Source: Arenicellales bacterium (GTDB lineage Bacteria; Pseudomonadota; Gammaproteobacteria; Arenicellales; UBA868). Taken from it: 6,007 nucleotides of DNA. The stretch covers positions 1 to 6,007 of the forward strand of contig JAPKAJ010000143.1 of NCBI GenBank assembly GCA_028825345.1, read 5' to 3'. This document shows positions 1-5,211 of the stretch, piece after piece. The stretch's first letter is position 1, and every line of letters starts with the position of its first letter. Both the position numbers and the translations under genes were made by a program. A model generated the notes under the pieces. That model did not search any database, was not told the DNA's origin, and saw only the letters and a program-made list of their open reading frames with translations.

Positions 1-22
1 CTTTAATCAAGTGAGTCGCGCT

Positions 23-2047
23 TCAGAGCAAAGGCTCGATGTGGGAGACCACATTATCGACCGTAAAGCCAAAGTGTTCAAAGGCCGCCTCAGCAGGTGC
101 TGATTCACCGAAAGAATCGATACCGACCACGCTACCCTGAAGACCTACGTATTTAAGCCAACCACTGGTAACCCCTGCCTCAACCGCCACACGGGCACTG
201 ATGGCCGCAGGCAACACCGCCTCTCGGTAAGCGGCATCCTGGGTGTCAAACACATCGGCGCAAGGCATGGATACCACCCGGATGCGGCGGCCCTTCTCGC
301 GCAACACTACTGCCGCGTCCATCGCCAACGTCACCTCAGAACCAGTGGCAATGATAATCGCTTCAGGTGTGCCGTCACAATCGGCCAGTACATAACCGCC
401 TCGAGCAATATCCAAAATCTGCGCAGCATCACGGGCCTGATAGGGGAGATTCTGGCGTGACAGGGCAAGGCTACTGGGGCCATTGTCGCGCTCAAGGGCG
501 CAGCGCCAGGCGATCGCAGTCTCAACCACATCGCAAGGTCGCCACACGGACATATTGGGAATCAGTCGCAGGCTGGCCACGTGCTCAACGGGCTGATGGG
601 TCGGTCCGTCCTCACCCAAACCAATGGAATCGTGGGTAAAGACAAAGATCTGGCGGATTTTCATCAGCGCTGCCATGCGCAAAGCGTTGCGCGCGTAATC
701 AGCAAATACCAGGAACGTAGCGCTGTAAGGGATCAACCCGCCATGCAGGGCAAGGCCGTTGCAAAGCGCCGCCATACCAAACTCGCGCACACCAAAATAC
801 ACATAATTTCCCGATGCATCATCACTGGAGATGCCCTTGGAACCAGACCACAAGGTGAGGTTTGAACCCGCAAGATCGGCCGAACCGCCGATCAGTTCCT
901 TTAGCAACGGTCCAAAGCCATCCAAGGCCATCTGCGACGCTTTGCGGCTGGCAACTGTTTTGGCATCCGCGTTGACCGATGCAATAAAGGCATCCGCCTT
1001 TTCTGTCCAGTTTTCAGGCAACACGCCAGCCATGCGCCGTTCGAATTCACCAGCCAATTCCGGATGATCGGTACGGTAGGCTTCAAAACGCCCCTGCCAA
1101 TCTTGTTCCATCGCTGCACCCGATTCGGTTGCAGACCAGGCACTGCGCACATCGTCAGGCACCTCGAAAGGCGCATGAGTCCAGCCCAGCGCCTCGCGGG
1201 TGAGTGCAATCTCCTCGTCACCCAATGGCGCACCATGGCAGGACTCTTTGCCCTGCTTGTTGGGCGAGCCCCAGCCGATCACAGTACGGCAGCAGATAAG
1301 CGAGGGGCGTGCCGTATCGGCCTGGGCCTCATCGATCGCCTTGGTGATCGCTTGCGGATCATGGCCATCAATATTCTCAATGACCTGCCAGCCATAGGCG
1401 CGAAAACGCGCTGGCGTGTCATCGGTAAACCAACCTTGAACATCGCCGTCGATAGAAATGCCGTTGTCATCCCAAAAAGCCGTCAGTTTGCCCAGACCCA
1501 AGGTGCCCGCAAGAGAGCAGGCCTCATGGGAAATCCCCTCCATCAAGCACCCATCACCTAGAAAAACGTAAGTACGGTGATCAACGACGGTATGGCCATC
1601 TCGGTTGAACTGTGCCGAAAGCACTTTCTCTGCCAAAGCCATGCCCACGCCATTGGTAATGCCTTGGCCCAGTGGCCCGGTAGTAGTTTCCACCCCCGGC
1701 GCGTAGCCATACTCGGGATGGCCTGGTGTGCGCGAATGCAGTTGGCGAAAATTCTGCAACTCTTCAGTCGGCAGATCGTACCCGGCCAGATGCAATAAAG
1801 AGTAATGCAGCATCGAGCCGTGACCATTTGACAGGATAAAACGGTCGCGATCGGCCCATTTGGGGTTGGTGGGATTGTGGCGCAGATAATCGGACCACAA
1901 GACTTCAGCGATGTCGGCCATGCCCATGGGCATGCCCGGGTGGCCACTTTTGGCTTTTTGCACCGCGTCCATACTGAGTGCGCGGATCGCATTAGCCTTG
2001 GTGCGCCGGTCCACCGCTGGGGAGGCAGTTACTGGTGCCGTATTCAT
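23..2047 (-). CDS. tkt: Transketolase, complete, 674 aa
   Basis: Thiamine-diphosphate enzyme of the non-oxidative pentose phosphate pathway. It moves two-carbon ketol units between sugar phosphates (xylulose-5-P to ribose-5-P or erythrose-4-P) in the cytoplasm. Visible marks: SGHPG with His36 near the N terminus; the ThDP/metal motif starting GDG at 164-166 and closing with Asn195 (FWDDN); GVREFGM at 419-425 with the catalytic Glu422; HDSIGLGEDGPTHQP at 472-486; SRQNL at 530-534. The order is the usual N-terminal pyrophosphate domain (about 14-340), pyrimidine-binding domain (about 363-540) and C-terminal domain (about 555-670). Length is close to the E. coli enzymes, with about ten extra N-terminal residues. 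The ATG at 2047 is preceded by a weak purine stretch (ACGAGA) about 8 bases away. The TGA stop is intact. The gene follows the IMPase gene on the same strand after 194 bases, so it probably has its own promoter. Identity is very secure; the exact start is slightly less so. Confidence 0.98.
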   Translation of the reverse strand: MNTAPVTASPAVDRRTKANAIRALSMDAVQKAKSGHPGMPMGMADIAEVLWSDYLRHNPTNPKWADRDRFILSNGHGSMLHYSLLHLAGYDLPTEELQNFRQLHSRTPGHPEYGYAPGVETTTGPLGQGITNGVGMALAEKVLSAQFNRDGHTVVDHRTYVFLGDGCLMEGISHEACSLAGTLGLGKLTAFWDDNGISIDGDVQGWFTDDTPARFRAYGWQVIENIDGHDPQAITKAIDEAQADTARPSLICCRTVIGWGSPNKQGKESCHGAPLGDEEIALTREALGWTHAPFEVPDDVRSAWSATESGAAMEQDWQGRFEAYRTDHPELAGEFERRMAGVLPENWTEKADAFIASVNADAKTVASRKASQMALDGFGPLLKELIGGSADLAGSNLTLWSGSKGISSDDASGNYVYFGVREFGMAALCNGLALHGGLIPYSATFLVFADYARNALRMAALMKIRQIFVFTHDSIGLGEDGPTHQPVEHVASLRLIPNMSVWRPCDVVETAIAWRCALERDNGPSSLALSRQNLPYQARDAAQILDIARGGYVLADCDGTPEAIIIATGSEVTLAMDAAVVLREKGRRIRVVSMPCADVFDTQDAAYREAVLPAAISARVAVEAGVTSGWLKYVGLQGSVVGIDSFGESAPAEAAFEHFGFTVDNVVSHIEPLL

Positions 2048-2241
2048 GATGATGTCTCGTTTACTGTAATTTCACGCTGAAGTCTTGTTTCATTTGGCAA
2101 AAATGAAACAGACGAGGACGGATGTCGGTTGTCACCGCACCAACTCATAAGCGGGGGGCTAAAAATTCTGAGTGGCTGACTATGCCCAGACCGAACCAAA
2201 AGGTATAGCAAATATTATTGATTCGGCACATAAATATTTAC
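2048..2241 (-). other. Intergenic leader/promoter region of tkt
   Basis: This 194-base gap lies between the IMPase stop and the tkt start, both on the minus strand. It is AT-rich at the IMPase end. It holds a perfect inverted repeat at 2086-2110 (listed separately). The best promoter-like element I could find is an extended -10 reading TGCTATACC on the minus strand (2202-2210, 4 of 6 to TATAAT), but it has no convincing -35. I see no stable GC-rich hairpin followed by a T-run after the IMPase stop, so some read-through from that gene into tkt is possible. Confidence 0.4.
2086..2110. promoter_or_regulatory. 25-base perfect inverted repeat upstream of tkt, possible operator
   Basis: Arms TGTTTCATTT (2086-2095) and AAATGAAACA (2101-2110) are exact reverse complements around a 5-base spacer GGCAA. 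The element ends 38 bases before the tkt ATG. Its symmetry, size and AT-rich arms look like a binding site for a dimeric repressor, and its position would allow it to block transcription of tkt. In RNA it could form a weak hairpin, but it lacks the GC stem and U-tract of an intrinsic terminator. In some pseudomonads tkt lies beside an ArsR-type regulator and metK, so an ArsR-family operator is one possibility. That is inference; no regulator gene is visible here. Confidence 0.45.
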
Positions 2242-3057
2242 TTATTTACCCCACGGTTGTTGATTCTCTCGAATCCAGGCTAACCAAAGGGCATGTAATG
2301 CGGGGCTTGTCGCCGCGACTACCGATCGCTTGGTGAACTTACGACAATCGAGCGGATTGCCCGCAACGGTCGTAAATTCGCCCCCAGCCTCTCTCAGAAT
2401 AAGGCTGCCCGCGGCGTAATCCCACATCCGCTGGCCCCCATGCAGATAGAGTTGCAGACGACCCGCCGCCAGCCAGCACCACTCCAACACACACGACCCT
2501 AGATTGCGCTGGGAACGGTAAGGTGGGTAACGCACCAGGCGATCTGCAAGCCCGGACACCAGCCGCTTGTAGTCGACGTTAGCGACACAATCGCGAAGAG
2601 CAAAATCCACCGAAGGTGTTTTTAAGGGCTCGTCGCCCAGATAAGCGCCACCCCCAGTGCTGGCGCTGAAGCATTCCCCCCTGACCGGATCAAACACCAC
2701 TCCCAGGTGAGGCTCACCATCAATGACCAAAGCCAACGAGACTCCGTAAAACGGGAACCCCATGGCGAAATTCGTGGTGCCATCCAGTGGATCCAGGGTC
2801 CAAAAACCACGCTGTTCGCCATCGACGATACGCGCCTGCTCACCGTGATCCATCTCCTCGCCCATAAACAAGTATTGTGGCCAACGCGCCTCTAACTGGG
2901 CTGAGATAAGTGCCTGCATCTCGTGATCAAGTGCTGTGACAATGCTGCCATCTGCCTTAGATTCGGCCGGATGCAGGCAAATCTCCGACAAACCCGCCTT
3001 GTTCGCAGCCTCAATGACTATCTGGCGCAAAGCGGCAAGTTCAGGCAGGCCACTCAT
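2242..3057 (-). CDS. Inositol monophosphatase family protein, complete, 271 aa
   Basis: Metal-dependent phosphomonoesterase of the IMPase/SuhB/CysQ superfamily, expected in the cytoplasm. Numbering from the ATG at 3057: a KADGSIVTALD segment at 34-44; the metal-ligand pair in MGEE at 65-68; family motif A LDPLDGTTNF at 88-97 (Asp89, Asp92 and Thr94 are the usual metal and nucleophile-activating residues); GSCVLEWCWLAAGR at 187-200; and motif B MWDYAAGSLILREAGG at 211-226, with Asp213 as the third metal-binding Asp. All key residues are present. Motif A and the GFPFYGVSLAL that follows look like ordinary IMPase rather than histidinol-phosphatase, but the substrate (inositol-1-P, PAP or another sugar phosphate) cannot be read from sequence. 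Start choice is uncertain: ATG 3057 and an in-frame TTG at 3081 (eight residues longer) both lack a good Shine-Dalgarno. An in-frame TAA lies five codons upstream of the TTG. ATG is preferred. Confidence 0.93.
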   Translation of the reverse strand: MSGLPELAALRQIVIEAANKAGLSEICLHPAESKADGSIVTALDHEMQALISAQLEARWPQYLFMGEEMDHGEQARIVDGEQRGFWTLDPLDGTTNFAMGFPFYGVSLALVIDGEPHLGVVFDPVRGECFSASTGGGAYLGDEPLKTPSVDFALRDCVANVDYKRLVSGLADRLVRYPPYRSQRNLGSCVLEWCWLAAGRLQLYLHGGQRMWDYAAGSLILREAGGEFTTVAGNPLDCRKFTKRSVVAATSPALHALWLAWIRENQQPWGK

Positions 3058-3107
3058 GAGGGGTGTTGGCACCAGCCCCAAGGGCGATAATTCAACGGCT
3101 TAGAACT

Positions 3108-3121
3108 CCAGGAGAGCCTGG
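3108..3121 (-). repeat. Short perfect hairpin in the putative IMPase leader
   Basis: CCAGG (3108-3112) and CCTGG (3117-3121) are exact reverse complements around a 4-base loop. In the minus-strand transcript it would form a 5-bp stem about 50 bases before the ATG at 3057. No T-run follows, so it is not a terminator. Hairpins of this size also arise by chance. Confidence 0.25.
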
Positions 3122-3183
3122 CAACTGAGGAATGCTCGAGAAAGCTTAAAGACAGGGGCATTGAGGAGTGGTTCCGGATGCAG

Positions 3184-3211
3184 ATTCTATTCCTGTCAGT
3201 GGGGAAAACAA
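3184..3211 (-). promoter_or_regulatory. Candidate sigma70 promoter for the IMPase gene
   Basis: Read on the minus strand, TAGAAT (3189 to 3184) matches the -10 consensus at 5 of 6 positions. TTGTTT (3211 to 3206) is a partial -35 (TTG conserved) at a spacing of 16 bases. Transcription would begin near 3177, giving a leader of about 120 bases before the ATG. The -35 is weak, so this is only a candidate. Confidence 0.35.
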
Positions 3212-3355
3212 ACCTTTTCCTTCTCCCTTTTGACCACCAGACGCTGACCTGGCGCAAGCGAACGGTTACAATTAACTCAATGAGGCTCTAGCACTGTACA
3301 CGCGCACCCACCGACCCCTGTCTTTTTTGATCGACCCCGGCCAAACGAAGCCCTT

Positions 3356-4156
3356 GTGACGATCAACAGTACTTTTTTTTCGGTCCCTGACGCACAGGCA
3401 CCACGAGTCCGGCGCAGTTTGGCGCTCTCTTTCGTTATCCATGCCGCCCTTATCACTGGTATCGGGTTTGCGGTTACCGTCCCGGCGCTTCAACCAGTGG
3501 CGTTGCTCACCCTGGAAGTTACACTCGCGCCCGCCTCAAAGAAGCCTCCCAATGCTAACGCTTTACGGGAGATTCCCACGAGCCCGCCTGATTTATTAAG
3601 TCAAGACCGCTTAAATAGTGCTTTGCCAACGCCTTTCTTGGGCCTGGCGGTGCCAGCAGAGAGTAGGCTCAGTGCGCGGCTTTCTTCAGAAAAGGATGTT
3701 GTACCAAGTTCAACCCACGAGGCCAACGAGGTGCAACACTTGCTGGTAAAGCGCTACCGCGAGGAGATCGATGCCCTTCAAAAAGGGGCCAAGACCCTGG
3801 AGCGAGAGACCTTTATTAACGCCACAACCGATCAGGATGAATACACCGCCTATATGGCTCGCTGGCGCAAACACGTTGAGGTCGTGGGTAACCGCCACGC
3901 TACGGATCAACCAGAACTGCGCAAACAAAGCGGCGCGGTACTGCTGGCGGTTAGTCTAACGGCCGATGGCTCAGTACAATCAGTCAAACTCCTGAATTCC
4001 TCAGGCCAGAGCACGCTGGACCAGGCTGCCCAGAAAATTGCCCGCCTTGCAGCGCCCTACGAGGCCTTCCCCGAATCCATCCAGGCGAAGACTGATGTAC
4101 TGCATATCACACGCACCTGGCAATTCACGCCAGCCGGCACAAGCGTGACGCGTTGA
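3356..4156 (+). CDS. TonB family protein (TonB3-like energy transducer), 266 aa
   Basis: Predicted inner-membrane protein that spans the periplasm to pass proton-motive energy to an outer-membrane partner. A short cytoplasmic N terminus ending in Arg-rich PRVRR (16-20) leads into one hydrophobic segment at about 21-44 (SLALSFVIHAALITGIGFAV, containing the His typical of TonB anchors). A linker to about 120, a probable helical stretch (about 122-155) and a C-terminal TonB domain (about 165-258) follow, with TADGSVQSVKLLNSSGQSTLDQAA at 202-225 and the closing RTWQF at 253-257. The linker has few prolines and no Pro-Lys repeat, unlike classical TonB. The GTG at 3356 is the only usable start: upstream codons back to an in-frame TGA at 3281 offer none, and later starts would lose the anchor. 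Its ribosome site is weak (GAAG). In Pseudomonas the gene at this locus (tonB3) has been linked to twitching motility and type IV pili; whether that holds here is inference. Confidence 0.88.
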   Translation: MTINSTFFSVPDAQAPRVRRSLALSFVIHAALITGIGFAVTVPALQPVALLTLEVTLAPASKKPPNANALREIPTSPPDLLSQDRLNSALPTPFLGLAVPAESRLSARLSSEKDVVPSSTHEANEVQHLLVKRYREEIDALQKGAKTLERETFINATTDQDEYTAYMARWRKHVEVVGNRHATDQPELRKQSGAVLLAVSLTADGSVQSVKLLNSSGQSTLDQAAQKIARLAAPYEAFPESIQAKTDVLHITRTWQFTPAGTSVTR

Positions 4157-4158
4157 GC

Positions 4159-4737
4159 ATGGCTTCGCAAAGTGATTTCCCGTCGCTGGCCAACCATTTC
4201 CTGGTAGCAATGCCCGAATTACAGGATCCAAACTTCAGCCAGACTGTAACGCTGATCTGCCAACACGACGAGAATGGAGCGCTGGGTGTGGTGATCAATA
4301 GACCCTTGGACAACCTGGTGATCAACGACGTATTGAGTCAGTTTGATCTTGCACCGCCCATGGACAGCCCTACCGGGCTTCACGCAGTGTACGCCGGCGG
4401 CCCGGTGCATCACGAGCTGGGTCTGGTACTGCACGAGGGCAAAGGTGACTGGCAATCAACCCTGGCAGTTGGTAAGGACATGGGGCTAACCTCATCACGC
4501 GACGTGCTCGAATCAATTGCCAACGCCGCGGGTCCGCAAAATCTACTCTTAAGTCTGGGCTATGCCGGCTGGGGCTCGGGCCAACTGGAAAATGAGATAC
4601 AGCAAAACTCCTGGCTTACAATCGAGGCTGACCCTGAAATCATTTTTCATACTTCAGTGCATGAGCGCTGGCACAAAGCAGCGCGGACGATTGGCGTAGA
4701 CATTACCCAGATTGGATCTGGCGTCGGTCACGCATGA
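4159..4737 (+). CDS. yqgE: YqgE/AlgH family protein, 192 aa
   Basis: Member of the YqgE/AlgH (DUF179) family. AlgH was first named for an effect on alginate regulation in Pseudomonas, but its biochemical role is not settled. The whole family pattern is present: NHFLVAMPELQDPNFSQTV at 12-30, NGALGVVINRP at 39-49, YAGGPV at 78-83, GLVLH at 88-92, LSLGYAGWGSGQLENEI at 131-147, SWL at 151-153 and ERWHKAARTIGVD at 169-181. Length matches the family (about 185-195). No signal peptide or membrane segment is apparent, so it is probably cytoplasmic. The ATG at 4159 lies two bases after the stop of the tonB-like gene. An in-frame TTG at 4153 overlaps that stop and would add two residues. Neither has a clear Shine-Dalgarno, so translational coupling to the upstream gene is likely. 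The 3' end overlaps ruvX by 4 bases (ATGA). Confidence 0.95.
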   Translation: MASQSDFPSLANHFLVAMPELQDPNFSQTVTLICQHDENGALGVVINRPLDNLVINDVLSQFDLAPPMDSPTGLHAVYAGGPVHHELGLVLHEGKGDWQSTLAVGKDMGLTSSRDVLESIANAAGPQNLLLSLGYAGWGSGQLENEIQQNSWLTIEADPEIIFHTSVHERWHKAARTIGVDITQIGSGVGHA

Positions 4738-5180
4738 GCGCTACTTTTCTTGGTTTTGATTTCGGTACCCGGCGCATTGGCGTCGCTGTGGGGCAGAACC
4801 TGACCGGCACCGCTCAGGGAATTGATACCATTAACAATTCCGGTGCGCAGGGCCCCTGGCCAGCGATTGCAAAGCTGGTGAAAGAGTGGCAACCCGATGC
4901 TCTGGTGGTGGGTCTACCGCTGACTAAAGATGGCAACGAGACTAATCTTGCTAAATCGGCGCGTGCATTCGGACAAGCGCTTAGCGAATATTGTGATCTA
5001 CCTGTGCAATTTATTGATGAAACACTGACCTCCAGAGCTGCAGAAACTCTGGTTTCAGATGCCACAGCCCCGGGCAAACGCATAATCGGTAAGCGCCAAA
5101 CACTGCGTGACCAGATTGCAGCTGAACTCATTTTGCAAACTTACTTAAACGCGCGCCCCTACAAATCTGATGTTGCCTGA
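4734..5180 (+). CDS. ruvX: Pre-16S rRNA nuclease / Holliday junction resolvase-like protein RuvX (YqgF), 148 aa
   Basis: RNase H-fold nuclease. In E. coli YqgF is essential and takes part in 5' maturation of 16S rRNA; an older proposal is Holliday junction resolution. Sequence marks: FDFGTRRIGVAVG at 8-20 with catalytic Asp9; ALVVGLPLTKDG at 56-67; IDETLTS at 94-100 with Glu96; and RDQIAAELILQTYL at 125-138 with Asp126. The acidic residues expected of the active site are thus present, and the length is normal (E. coli about 138). The ATG overlaps the yqgE stop in ATGA, typical of translational coupling, and this gene pair is conserved together in many proteobacteria. The pyrB gene follows closely, with an in-frame pyrB ATG inside the last codons of ruvX (5170). 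Confidence 0.96.
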   Translation: MSATFLGFDFGTRRIGVAVGQNLTGTAQGIDTINNSGAQGPWPAIAKLVKEWQPDALVVGLPLTKDGNETNLAKSARAFGQALSEYCDLPVQFIDETLTSRAAETLVSDATAPGKRIIGKRQTLRDQIAAELILQTYLNARPYKSDVA

Positions 5181-5191
5181 AACGGTAAATC

Positions 5192-5204
5192 CTCCTTTTA
5201 GGAG
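5192..5204 (+). promoter_or_regulatory. Hairpin sequestering the pyrB Shine-Dalgarno
   Basis: CTCCT (5192-5196) and AGGAG (5200-5204) are perfect reverse complements around a 3-base TTT loop. AGGAG is also the Shine-Dalgarno for the GTG at 5212, seven bases away. The stem begins 11 bases after the ruvX stop, so a ribosome terminating on ruvX would cover or melt it. Translational coupling of pyrB to ruvX is the simplest reading. The stem is only 5 bp with a tight loop, so its stability is modest. Confidence 0.5.
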
Positions 5205-5211
5205 CATCCAG

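Larger units (their letters stand above)
3058..3355. other. Divergent intergenic region between the IMPase gene and the tonB operon
   Basis: These roughly 300 bases separate two genes that point away from each other, so they should carry promoters for both. On the minus strand a fair sigma70-type match is present (3184-3211, listed separately). On the plus strand only weak matches appear, for example TTAACT at 3272-3277 with TGTACA at 3295-3300 after 17 bases. A small perfect hairpin, CCAGG-AGAG-CCTGG, lies at 3108-3121 inside the likely IMPase leader. No convincing small gene or RNA gene is seen. Confidence 0.5.

Noticed and set aside
1064..1561. Long plus-strand open frame (165 codons) opposite tkt
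   Set aside because: It lies wholly antisense to an unmistakable transketolase, has no ribosome site or recognisable motif, and is explained by codon bias of the real gene.
1919..1934. Perfect 16-base palindrome CATGCCCATGGGCATG
   Set aside because: It encodes the GMPMGM part of the conserved HPG-x-PMGMAD segment of transketolase; repeated Gly/Met/Pro codons explain the symmetry.
1558..1992. Second minus-strand open frame of 144 codons inside tkt
   Set aside because: It is an alternate-frame reading of the conserved N-terminal domain of tkt; its Cys/Trp/Pro-rich translation has no family resemblance.
2135..2154. CCGC/GCGG pair with a 12-base loop between the IMPase and tkt genes, as a terminator
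   Set aside because: A four-base stem with a long loop and no properly placed T-run is too weak to call a terminator.
3054..3257. Small minus-strand frame (67 codons, TTG start) ending in an ATGA overlap with the IMPase ATG
   Set aside because: The overlap looks like coupling, but there is no ribosome site, the translation is low-complexity and basic, and the candidate IMPase promoter lies inside it.
3323..3328. T6 run upstream of the tonB-like gene as a terminator tail
   Set aside because: No GC-rich hairpin precedes it, and no plus-strand gene ends upstream within the window.
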